From contig JANNOO010000012.1 in assembly GCA_031399165.1 (NCBI GenBank), positions 1-15,854 on the forward strand: 15,854 nucleotides of DNA. The letters run 5' to 3'. Source of the DNA: JAKFWI01 sp031399165. GTDB taxonomy: Bacteria; Pseudomonadota; Alphaproteobacteria; Caulobacterales; Aquidulcibacteraceae. A program made the translations under genes and the position numbers. The notes beneath the pieces were generated by a model. That model was not told the origin of the DNA. It saw only the letters and a list, made by a program, of their open reading frames with translations, and did not search any database. Positions within the stretch are counted from its first letter, which is position 1, and every line of letters starts with the position of its first letter. Of the stretch, positions 1 through 6,730 are shown piece after piece.

Positions 1-102
1 CGATGCCGTGGCAACCTGGATCAGCGCGCCGGGATCGGCAAAGCGGGCCGTGATGATCCCGGCATAGGGCGCGCGAACCTTGGTCCAGGAGCCGGTGGAA
101 CT
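1..102 (-). pseudogene. 5'-truncated remnant of an HlyD/RND periplasmic adaptor (membrane-fusion) protein
   Basis: The minus strand reads in one frame through residues SWTKVRAPYAG, then IITARFADPGALIQVATAS, and runs off the left edge. The pattern 'xRAPyaGiIT..r..dpGalI' is the conserved barrel-sandwich return strand of HlyD/RND efflux adaptors. In a full gene it is preceded by well over 100 residues (signal or lipid anchor, first half of the lipoyl domain, coiled-coil hairpin). Here the frame hits a TAG stop at 133-135, and the sequence beyond is palindromic repeat and the end of the next gene. The N-terminal part is therefore missing and this is probably a decayed gene, perhaps broken by the neighbouring repeats. 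The family call rests on a short stretch and is tentative. The C-terminal part lies outside the window. Confidence 0.45.
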
Positions 103-178
103 TGACCGCCTCGCCGGCGGCGGGGGAGCGCGCTACGCCCCGCACGACCCCTAAAGAAAGCTATGCGCCCACGCGATT

Positions 179-303
179 CCCCTCCCCCTCCGGGGGAGGG
201 GTTATGGGCGGGGGGAACCACGGATCGTTCAAGCGCGCGTTTATTCCGTTTCGCCCAGTCGATCGGTCGTTCCCCCCACCCCAACCCTCCCCCCAAGGGG
301 GAG
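179..303. repeat. Pair of inverted GC-rich palindromic repeats (REP/BIME-like)
   Basis: Two related palindromic units face each other. The first is a 10-bp perfect stem (179-188 with 192-201, loop 189-191) followed by a G-rich tail (202-220). The second has the reverse-complement C-rich lead (about 268-286) and a 7-bp stem (287-293 with 297-303). The arm around 203-219 is largely the reverse complement of 269-286. The same kind of unit recurs at 10544-10683 and 15765-15821. Such paired extragenic palindromes are typical of REP/BIME elements. The remainder of 103-379 shows no gene that I can support. Confidence 0.7.
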
Positions 304-379
304 TGAGACGGATAGATTTTATCGCGCAGAGTAAAGCGGAGATTGTGGGATCGTCACCCAACGCCAAAAGCGCTACCGC

Positions 380-3300
380 TTAAGCCTTCAGCGGCGCGTC
401 CTTGGCCAGCTTTGCTTTCAAATCCTGCAGCACCTTGGCGACGAGGTCGCTGCGCGCGAGCCGCCGCGCCAGATCGCGCAGGCGATAATCGCTGGGGTCG
501 GGACTGGCCGTGACCAGTTCAAAGGAAGCCGCGTCCGGACTCTTGGCCATGCGCGCGGCGTACGCCTTCCTGATCTTTTCAATCGCGGGCTTGTTTTCGC
601 CAAGCACGGCGGCGATCGCGGCGCGTAGCACATTGACGCGATCGGCTTCACTCAAATCGGCCGCTTCATCCGGCCGGCGTTGCAACACGATCAGCAGCGC
701 ATTGGCCGCGCTCACCCAGTTCTTTTGCCGCCACGCCACTTCGGCGCGAATGTTTGCGGCTTCGACGCTGGTGTCTTTTTCGAGCAGATCGAGCACGTGA
801 TCGTATTTGGCTAGATCGATCAGCGCCTTGGCTTCGATAATGCGGCGCTCGGCGGTGATCGCCGTCGGCACGCCCGGCTGGCGCGTGGAATCGATCGCCA
901 TCAGCGCTTTATCGGGCTGCCGGTTCGCCAGATAGATCGAGGCAAGGTCCGCAGCCACCTGCGCCTGACCGACGCCATCAAGGCGGTTGTCAACCTGATA
1001 TTGTAGCAGCTCCGCAGCCTTATCGAGCAGATCGACGCTGACAAGCCGCGCGCTCAAGAGGCGGATAATGCGGTCGCCGCTGGCGCCAACGGGCGTCAGG
1101 TCCTTGAATTCGTAGAACAGGCCCAGCGCCTGGATCGCTTGCATCTTGTCGGCCTCGCCATCGAGGAACAGACGCTCGAACATTGCTCCCATGTCGATCC
1201 GCAAACGGCGCGAGGCCTGCAAATCCGGGAACCGCGCCGAAGCAGCGTGCATCACCGAAAGCGCCTCGCGCCAACGGCCCATGTCGCCATAGACGTGGCC
1301 CAGCGCCTGGATGATTTCCATTTCGACGCCATCGCCGCGCCAGCGATAGCGCAGCGCCTCAAGCATTTCAGCCGCCTGCACCAGCGGCATCTCGCCGGTC
1401 TCACGTTTGAGCTTTACGTTCTCCAACGTCGCGCGCACCGCCGCGCCCTCGTCGCGGCCCATGGAGAGCTTGTCGAAAATGCCTTGCGCGGCTTTCGTAT
1501 CGTTGCGCGCGAACGCCAGGCGTCCTTGCAGCAATTGTGCTTCGGCGCGCTGATCTTCTGTCGCGGCTTCGCCCAAGGCGGCGGCCGCCGCCTGTTCAGC
1601 AGCGGCGAAATCGTTCAGTTCCAGCGCAGCTTCCGCCAACGCGATATTGAACCGCACCCGCCAAGTCTGCGGCTGCGTCATCAGCGCGCCGCGGCCTTGT
1701 TCCAATGCGCGCCGCGCGACGGGCCAGTTTTCCTGCAACGAAGCGGCATAGCCACGCCAGAGCGCCGCGCTCGGATCATCGACGAGCTTGCCGGACGCAA
1801 GGTCTGGCGTTGCGTCCTTGACGCGGCCCATCATCAAATTCGCGGCCGCGCGCATCAGCTTGAATTCGCCGGTCTCCTGCAATTCCGGCTGGTTGATCGC
1901 CGCAACGCGCAGTGCGCCAAGCGCTTCGGCCGATAATTCCTGCGCCAACAGAAACCGCGCCAGCGCCATGCGCGCATCCGCTTTCGCGCCTAAATCAAAC
2001 CCTTCGGCGGCGGCAGTGCGATGCAGCCGCGCCAGCAGCTCGCGCGCCTTTTCTTTCGGCTGGCCGCCGAACTGGCTGAGGTCCATCAGCACGGGCCCCG
2101 ATGGCGCCGCGGCCTCAGGCTCTTCGCCAGGCAGCGCCGGCCCGCCAACATTCGACGAAAGCAAACCTTCGCCACGGCTGACGATCAATTGGCCATTTTC
2201 AAACACGGCGCCAACGCCATCGGCGCGCGGCTCAACGGCGGCGCCTTGCGCGGCGGGCAGCAGCGCCGCTTCCATCGTCGCGCGGCGCGAATCCACGGCT
2301 TTCACCGGCCCGGCCACCAATGCAGCGGCGAAACGGTCGCCGATCTCCGGGTCTTCAACCCAACGCACCCGGCCATCGCGGCCAAAATCAGCGACGAGCT
2401 TCGATCCGCCGCCCGCACCCGCGGCCTGGCGCGATACCGGCGCTGACGATTCGAGCGCCCCGGCGCGCTCGGAAAGAATGAATGTCCATGCGGCGCCATC
2501 GGCCTTTGCCGTCACCAGCACTTCCGGCGGCGCCGCGATGCGCAGACCCGTGACGTTATCGCCCTGCACCACTTGCAAATTGGTATGACGCTTGCCGACG
2601 AGCGGGATGCCTTTGATGTCCAGCCGCGCATTGGTGTCGAACAATATCCAGATCGCTTCGCCGCGCCGGAACGCGGCCGCGCGCGCCGCACTGGCCCAGC
2701 GCGTTGTAAAGGTCGTCGCGCTAGAGCCTTCTTCTTGCGCTACCCGCACAACGCCGCCTTTCGGCGCCGGATCAATATCAGGCGTGGCCTTTACAGGCGC
2801 CCGCGCGGCTTGCGCCGTTGCTGGCGCGGCTGTGAGCGCCGGTTTCTTCTGATCCGGCGGCAGAAGATCTACGATTACGCGCGAACCATCGACGAAATGG
2901 CGTTGGCGTACGCCCGCTTCCAGCGTCAGATTCAGCACCAGCGGCTGGCCAGGCTTGGAAACCTTGCGCACGTCCTTGAGGAATTTCGGCGGCAGGATGC
3001 GCAGATCGGAAATATCGACTTCGCCGGGACGCGAGAACTTCAGCTGTAATTGATCGCCGCTCAGCAGCGGCGTCACCGTCGCGCCGCGCGGAAACAGAAA
3101 CGAGAGCCGCGTGAACTCCGGACGCTGGCCGACATTGAGCAGAACATCGTTGGCTGTGATCGGATTGGCATCCGGACCCGACACAACGCCCACATCCACC
3201 GGCGCGCCCGCGGCGTCGGTCGCTTTTGGCGCCGGCGGCGCAACAGGCTTTGGTGGCGCCGCCAGCGCGATGATGCGCGCGGCGCCAGCGGCGGCCACTT

Positions 3301-3640
3301 GCGGCGAGAGCGTGCGGCGCAGGGAAATGCGCAGCGATTTTCCATCAGCGTCACGGCGCGCGAAAGCGATTGTCTTTGGCGCGGCGGCCGCGAGGCCGGA
3401 AACGTCAGCTTCGAACGGCTCCTCGAACGTGACGACCAGCACGCCCGCTTCCAGCCGTGCGGTCGCGGGCGGCGCAAGTGTGCGGCCGTCGGCGTAGCGC
3501 GCCGAAAGCCGCGCCCCGCCCGAAGCCTCGTCGGCCGCGGAAATGACCAGCGGCGCGGCAAACGCCGGCGGCGCGAACGCCACCGCGATCGCCCCCAATG
3601 CCCAACCTTGGGTCCAGCCATGGAAATTTGCCCGCGACAT
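380..3640 (-). CDS. Large exported AMIN-like / tetratricopeptide-repeat protein of the motE operon
   Basis: This 1086-residue protein starts with a signal peptide (residues 1-28, cleavage after A26-F27-A28), so it is probably periplasmic. Residues 30-125 and 165-262 look like beta-rich domains. The second resembles an AMIN domain (R173 to V257, with alternating hydrophobics and a 'SRVIVDLLPP' end). A third beta-rich stretch covers about 310-395. After a disordered Ala/Pro/Gly linker, residues 525-1080 are helical, with repeated TPR-like units such as 'ALNDFAAAEQAAAAAL'-type, 'YGDMGRWREALSVMH' (785-798) and 'YLANRQPDKALMAID' (903-917). The gene lies 62 bp after motE on the same strand and ends the fliL-fliM-DUF6468-motE series. 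MotE of rhizobia is a chaperone for the periplasmic motor protein MotC, so a role at the stator or motor is a reasonable inference, but nothing catalytic is visible and no specific function is proven. The ATG at 3640 is chosen because the signal peptide begins there. Confidence 0.85.
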   Translation of the reverse strand: MSRANFHGWTQGWALGAIAVAFAPPAFAAPLVISAADEASGGARLSARYADGRTLAPPATARLEAGVLVVTFEEPFEADVSGLAAAAPKTIAFARRDADGKSLRISLRRTLSPQVAAAGAARIIALAAPPKPVAPPAPKATDAAGAPVDVGVVSGPDANPITANDVLLNVGQRPEFTRLSFLFPRGATVTPLLSGDQLQLKFSRPGEVDISDLRILPPKFLKDVRKVSKPGQPLVLNLTLEAGVRQRHFVDGSRVIVDLLPPDQKKPALTAAPATAQAARAPVKATPDIDPAPKGGVVRVAQEEGSSATTFTTRWASAARAAAFRRGEAIWILFDTNARLDIKGIPLVGKRHTNLQVVQGDNVTGLRIAAPPEVLVTAKADGAAWTFILSERAGALESSAPVSRQAAGAGGGSKLVADFGRDGRVRWVEDPEIGDRFAAALVAGPVKAVDSRRATMEAALLPAAQGAAVEPRADGVGAVFENGQLIVSRGEGLLSSNVGGPALPGEEPEAAAPSGPVLMDLSQFGGQPKEKARELLARLHRTAAAEGFDLGAKADARMALARFLLAQELSAEALGALRVAAINQPELQETGEFKLMRAAANLMMGRVKDATPDLASGKLVDDPSAALWRGYAASLQENWPVARRALEQGRGALMTQPQTWRVRFNIALAEAALELNDFAAAEQAAAAALGEAATEDQRAEAQLLQGRLAFARNDTKAAQGIFDKLSMGRDEGAAVRATLENVKLKRETGEMPLVQAAEMLEALRYRWRGDGVEMEIIQALGHVYGDMGRWREALSVMHAASARFPDLQASRRLRIDMGAMFERLFLDGEADKMQAIQALGLFYEFKDLTPVGASGDRIIRLLSARLVSVDLLDKAAELLQYQVDNRLDGVGQAQVAADLASIYLANRQPDKALMAIDSTRQPGVPTAITAERRIIEAKALIDLAKYDHVLDLLEKDTSVEAANIRAEVAWRQKNWVSAANALLIVLQRRPDEAADLSEADRVNVLRAAIAAVLGENKPAIEKIRKAYAARMAKSPDAASFELVTASPDPSDYRLRDLARRLARSDLVAKVLQDLKAKLAKDAPLKA

Positions 3641-3665
3641 CGGCCTTATTGTGCAAAGCGCCGCG

Positions 3666-3680
3666 TTAATCCCGGGTTAG
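3666..3680. promoter_or_regulatory. Possible CtrA-binding site upstream of the TPR gene
   Basis: TTAA (3666-3669), a 7-nt spacer, then TTAG (3677-3680). This differs at one base from the CtrA consensus TTAA-N7-TTAA. It lies in the 62-bp gap between motE and the TPR gene, 26 bp before the latter's ATG. If real, it would give the TPR gene its own cell-cycle-linked promoter. The call rests on one motif only. Confidence 0.3.
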
Positions 3681-3702
3681 GAAAGGGCGCCATCACAAGC
3701 GC

Positions 3703-4395
3703 CTAGCCCGCCTTGGCGGACGCCGGCGCCGCTCCCGCCGCCTTGGTGACGGCGTCATCCGGAATTTTCTTGCTTTCCAGCAGACCCTTGGTTAGCCGGC
3801 GCGCGCTCTCGGCGGTCATCATGCCCATGATTTCCGACAGATTGGTCTGCTTCATACGGCCAGCCACTTCCAGCAGCACGGCTTCGTCCAGTCCTTCGAA
3901 GATGCGTGCTGCGTCCTTCGGCTTCATCTTGGAATAGACCGTGACCATGCCGTTCACGCGCGCGTCCTGCTCCTCGTTCAGCTTGCCGAGCAGCCCCTCG
4001 ACGACGCCCTGCACGCGCTGCAGCTCCGCTAGGCGCTCAGTCACCCGCTTTTCAGCCGCCGCCAGCAATTCGCCGTCCGTGGACATTTCAGCTGCGCGCT
4101 GATCGAGCGCCGTGCGCCGCGCGCCAAGCGATTGCAGCACCTCCACTTCCGTCGCCGACAGCCCCGCCTGCTCGGCAAAGCTCGGCGCGGGGCAAGATTG
4201 CGCCGCCGGGGCGGCGGATGCAGCAGCGGGCGGCGCCGAAGCCGCAGCAGCGGCAGCCGGTGCGGGCTTGGCTTCCGGATCGTTCGCAGCCTCGGCCATG
4301 GAAACGGCCTTGAGCCCGAGCACGACGCTGGCCGTCACCATCATCGCCGGCAGCAGGCGGACGTTGGCCGGCGCTTTGAAAGCGGGAAGTTTCAC
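3703..4395 (-). CDS. motE: MotE family flagellar motor protein
   Basis: The product has about 230 residues. Near the N-terminus is one membrane segment or uncleaved signal (about residues 13-31, MMVTASVVLGLKAVSMA). An Ala/Pro-rich linker (about 40-70) follows, then a long predicted coiled coil (about 75-150). The conserved C-terminal domain begins with 'YSKMKPKDAARIFEGLD' and continues through 'VAGRMKQTNLSEIMGMM', the MgtE-N-like motif typical of MotE. In Sinorhizobium MotE is a periplasmic chaperone that stabilises MotC. Homologues accompany fliM/fliL in Caulobacter-like genomes. Two GTG codons in a row (4398 and 4395) can start it. The second gives a 4-nt GTGA overlap with the upstream stop and a 6-nt spacing from GGGGAG, so it is preferred. 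Translation is probably coupled to the preceding gene. Confidence 0.9.
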   Translation of the reverse strand: MKLPAFKAPANVRLLPAMMVTASVVLGLKAVSMAEAANDPEAKPAPAAAAAASAPPAAASAAPAAQSCPAPSFAEQAGLSATEVEVLQSLGARRTALDQRAAEMSTDGELLAAAEKRVTERLAELQRVQGVVEGLLGKLNEEQDARVNGMVTVYSKMKPKDAARIFEGLDEAVLLEVAGRMKQTNLSEIMGMMTAESARRLTKGLLESKKIPDDAVTKAAGAAPASAKAG

Positions 4396-4718
4396 CACGC
4401 TCTCCCCGCGCGTTGGGCGTCCGAAGCCGTGCGTATCCGCCCCGAGCCCAGCCCAAGGCGGTCAGCCGTGGCGCGCGCGTCATCGATCCGCGCCTGCAAA
4501 TCGCGGCCGGCGTCGTTTGCCGTTGCGCGCAGGCCGCGCACAGCGGCCTCGGCATGGGCCGCCGCCTGCTTCAGTTCGATGGCCGCGGCGCGCACGCCAT
4601 CCTGGCCCGAGCGCAACGCCGCCAGCTTGCGCTCAAGGCGCCAGCAGAAAAACAGCACCGCGCAGAGCAGCCCAATCAGCGCGAAGTTAAGCACCAGACT
4701 GACGATACTATCCTGCAT
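4392..4718 (-). CDS. DUF6468 domain membrane protein between fliM and motE
   Basis: The product has 108 residues. A single N-terminal transmembrane helix (about 5-27, SIVSLVLNFALIGLLCAVLFF) is followed by a basic turn 'RLERKLAALRSGQDG' and an amphipathic, coiled-coil-like region with many Ala, Arg and Glu to about residue 90. This matches the small DUF6468 proteins found between fliM and motE in alphaproteobacteria, whose function is unknown. It starts 6 bp after the fliM stop, with AGGCAGGA upstream as a ribosome site. It overlaps motE by 4 nt, so the three genes are probably one transcript. An inner-membrane role near the flagellar motor is inferred from context only. Confidence 0.85.
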   Translation of the reverse strand: MQDSIVSLVLNFALIGLLCAVLFFCWRLERKLAALRSGQDGVRAAAIELKQAAAHAEAAVRGLRATANDAGRDLQARIDDARATADRLGLGSGRIRTASDAQRAGRAW

Positions 4719-4724
4719 GATGCT

Positions 4725-5837
4725 CTATCCTGCCTTTCCCGGAATCGCCGCGCCGAGAGACAGCGGCGCTTCAACCCTGATCGCAATCTTGTGCCCAATG
4801 CGGCCGATACGCCCGCGCGTCAGTGAAATTGCGCCGCACTTCAGTTCAACAAGATCATCCGGCGCGGCGCCAAGCATCAGCGTGTCGCCAACTTTCAGAT
4901 CGAGCACCTTTTTTAACGGTGCGCTTTGTTCATCAAGCACCGCGCGGATTTCCATATCCGTGTGCCACAATTCAGTGGCCAAATGGCCTTCCCAGATGTT
5001 ATCGCGGCCGAACTTCTCGCCCATGAATTGCTGCAGCAGCATTTTGCGGATCGGCTCGAGCGTCGCGTAAGGCAGCAGCAATTCCAGCCGCCCGCCGCGA
5101 TCATCCATCTCAATGCGCAGCTTCACCAGAATCGCGGCGTTGGCGGGCCGCGCGATGGCGGCGAAGCGCGGGTTAGTCTCGATCCGGTCGAGCGTGAATT
5201 GCACATCGGTCAGCGGCGCGAACGCGGCCTTGGTGTCTTCCAGCACCACCTCGATCATGCGCGTAACCAGCATGCGCTCAATGGTCGTGTAAGGCCTGCC
5301 CTCCACGCGCATCGCCACCGTGCCGCGCCGCCCGCCCAGCAGCACATCCACGATCGAATAGATCAGGTTGGAATCGATCGTAACGAGGCCGAAATTGTCC
5401 AGCTCCTCGGCGCGAAACACGGCGATGATCGCCGGCAGCGGGATCGAGTTGAGATAATCGCCGAACCGGATCGAGGAGATATTATCGAGGCTGACCTCGA
5501 CGTTATCCGAAGTGAAATTGCGCAGGCTGGTCGTCATCAACCGCACCAGGCGGTCGAACACGACTTCCAGCATCGGCAGGCGTTCGTACGAAACCAGCGC
5601 CGAATTGATCAGCGCGCGCACGCCCGTTCGCTCGCCGCTGGCGTCATCGCCATTGGCGAAGCCGAGCAGGCTGTCGATTTCGTCCTGGTTGAGCACACGC
5701 TCGGCGCCCAGCGCGCCCGGCGGCATGCCTTCCATGCCCCAGGCGGCGTCTTCACCCGCTGGCGCCAGGGCGCCCTCAGCCGGCGCGGCTGCGCCGGGCT
5801 CCCAATTGTCCTGCGCGGCTTCAGTCTGGTCGGTCAC
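4725..5837 (-). CDS. fliM: Flagellar motor switch protein FliM
   Basis: FliM is the middle C-ring protein that binds phosphorylated CheY and FliG and switches rotation. The 370-residue product carries the CheY-binding motif 'LNQDEIDSLLG' at residues 49-59, the FliM core (about 70-275, including 'RNFTSDNVEVSLDNI' and the 'GGRRG' element at 168-172), and a C-terminal SpoA/FliN-like domain (about 290-360, 'LDLKVGDTLMLG'). The CheY motif normally sits at the very N-terminus. Here about 48 Ala/Pro/Gly-rich residues precede it. The GTG start overlaps the fliL stop by one base (TAGTG), indicating coupled translation. A downstream start before the motif cannot be excluded (M35 and M38), but the overlap favours this one. 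Confidence 0.97.
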   Translation of the reverse strand: MTDQTEAAQDNWEPGAAAPAEGALAPAGEDAAWGMEGMPPGALGAERVLNQDEIDSLLGFANGDDASGERTGVRALINSALVSYERLPMLEVVFDRLVRLMTTSLRNFTSDNVEVSLDNISSIRFGDYLNSIPLPAIIAVFRAEELDNFGLVTIDSNLIYSIVDVLLGGRRGTVAMRVEGRPYTTIERMLVTRMIEVVLEDTKAAFAPLTDVQFTLDRIETNPRFAAIARPANAAILVKLRIEMDDRGGRLELLLPYATLEPIRKMLLQQFMGEKFGRDNIWEGHLATELWHTDMEIRAVLDEQSAPLKKVLDLKVGDTLMLGAAPDDLVELKCGAISLTRGRIGRIGHKIAIRVEAPLSLGAAIPGKAG

Positions 5838-6508
5838 TATTGCACCAGCATTTCTTCGATCAGCACGGCGTTGATTTGCGCCGGCGCCAGCGCCAAATTC
5901 ACACGCCGCAGCAATTCCATCCGCAAGCGATAAGCGCCCGCGGAGCCCGCGAGATCGTCCACGCGCAATTCACGCAGAAACGCCTGGAACTGGTCCGTCA
6001 CGCGCGGCAATTCTGGTTCGATCGAATAGGCGACGTCCTCGTCCGGCGCTTCCAGGGTCAGCTTCAGCTTCAGATAGACCGGCCGCCCATCGCCGGAGGT
6101 GATGTTAACCAGCATCTCCGGCATGGCGTAATAATAGACGCCCTCGCCCTCGGTGATCGCGGCGCTTTCGGCGCCGTCCTTGCCGTGACCGCCTTTGGCT
6201 TCCTTTTTCTTTTTTGGCTTCTCATGCCCGGCTTCAGCGCCGCCTTCGGCGTGCGCTTCAGGCTTGGCCATGAACAGGAAATAGCCCGCGGCCCCGCCGC
6301 CGCCGAGCAGCAGCAACGCCGGCAGAACGATAAACAGAACAAGGGTTTTGCCGGCGAGCTTCTTTTTCGCGGGCACTTCGCCTTCCGCGCCCTCTTCGCC
6401 CGGCTTGGCGATGCCCGCCTCTTCAGCGTCAGCCGCGATGGCCTCAGGCGCGTCCTTGCCCTTCTTGTCCTTTTTCGGCGGCTTCGGCGGCTTTTCCTTC
6501 TTCGACAT
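5837..6508 (-). CDS. fliL: Flagellar basal body-associated protein FliL
   Basis: The 223-residue product has a very lysine/proline-rich cytoplasmic N-terminus (residues 1-50), one transmembrane helix (about 55-80, ending GYFLFM), a charged Lys/Gly/His linker (84-115) and the periplasmic FliL domain (about 122-223; 'YYAMPEMLVNITS', 'YLKLKLTLE', and a C-terminal 'INAVLIEEMLVQ'). FliL forms rings around the stator and supports torque. The ATG at 6508 is preferred. An in-frame TTG at 6520 would add four residues, and the AAGGA at about 6523-6527 lies 2 nt from TTG and 14 nt from ATG, so the spacing does not settle the start. This is the first gene of the minus-strand operon, behind the shared control region. 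Confidence 0.95.
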   Translation of the reverse strand: MSKKEKPPKPPKKDKKGKDAPEAIAADAEEAGIAKPGEEGAEGEVPAKKKLAGKTLVLFIVLPALLLLGGGGAAGYFLFMAKPEAHAEGGAEAGHEKPKKKKEAKGGHGKDGAESAAITEGEGVYYYAMPEMLVNITSGDGRPVYLKLKLTLEAPDEDVAYSIEPELPRVTDQFQAFLRELRVDDLAGSAGAYRLRMELLRRVNLALAPAQINAVLIEEMLVQ

Positions 6509-6571
6509 CGGCGCGTTCAAATTCCTTCGCGCGCGATTCCCCCGCGCGACTGCTCATGACCTGCGCCGATT

Positions 6572-6579
6572 ATGGTTAA
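6572..6579 (-). promoter_or_regulatory. CtrA half-site TTAACCAT upstream of fliL
   Basis: On the minus strand the sequence reads TTAACCAT, an exact match to the alternative CtrA motif of Caulobacter-type bacteria. It lies 64 bp upstream of the fliL ATG, in an AT-rich patch of a GC-rich region. CtrA controls class II flagellar genes, including fliL/fliM, in Caulobacter. Confidence 0.45.
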
Positions 6580-6594
6580 GGATCAGTAGCCACG

Positions 6595-6609
6595 CGGCAG
6601 TTTTTGCCG
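6595..6609. promoter_or_regulatory. Perfect dyad, candidate FlbD (ftr-like) enhancer site
   Basis: CGGCA (6595-6599), spacer GTTTT, TGCCG (6605-6609): a perfect inverted repeat. On the minus strand it reads CGGCAAAAACTGCCG, which from memory resembles the Caulobacter ftr element (a CGGC followed by an A run and GC). Its centre is about 95 bp upstream of the -12 GC of the flgF sigma-54 promoter, the usual distance for an NtrC-like activator. It could also repress fliL on the other side. Confidence 0.4.
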
Positions 6610-6635
6610 GGCGAACGGGGATTTCCTACCGGGCG

Positions 6636-6657
6636 TTTACCATAAACGAAACGTTAA
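6636..6657. promoter_or_regulatory. Probable CtrA-binding site in the fliL/flgF control region
   Basis: TAAA (6643-6646), spacer of 7, TTAA (6654-6657); on the minus strand TTAA-N7-TTTA, one mismatch from the CtrA consensus. It overlaps a small dyad CGTTTA-CCA-TAAACG (6634-6648) that also contains TTTACCAT, close to the second CtrA motif form. It lies about 135 bp before the fliL ATG, so a minus-strand promoter here would leave a long fliL leader. With the site at 6572 it suggests cell-cycle control of the fliL operon. Confidence 0.45.
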
Positions 6658-6683
6658 TCGCTTGCGCGCCTTGATGTGTTGGC

Positions 6684-6699
6684 TGGCAGAAGACTTGCA
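6684..6699 (+). promoter_or_regulatory. Sigma-54 (RpoN) promoter for flgF
   Basis: TGGCAGAAGACTTGCA matches the -24/-12 consensus TGGCAC-N5-TTGC, with the essential GG (6685-6686) and GC (6697-6698) exactly 10 nt apart. Transcription would begin near 6709-6711, leaving a leader of about 20 nt that contains the GGAG ribosome site before the flgF ATG. In Caulobacter the rod and ring genes are sigma-54 dependent. Confidence 0.8.
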
Positions 6700-6730
6700 C
6701 GCGTGCGCTTAACCTTAACGCGGAGCGCTT

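Noticed and set aside
179..303. Repeats considered as a CRISPR array
   Set aside because: There are only two units, inverted with respect to each other, self-palindromic, with no regular spacers.
4926..5933. Long plus-strand open frame opposite fliM
   Set aside because: It lies antisense to a certain FliM and into fliL. Long antisense frames are expected in GC-rich DNA, and the product is His/Arg/Gln-rich without domain features.
6709..6718. TTAA-CC-TTAA just before flgF considered as a CtrA site
   Set aside because: The half-sites are 2 nt apart rather than 6-7, and they lie at the expected sigma-54 start point.
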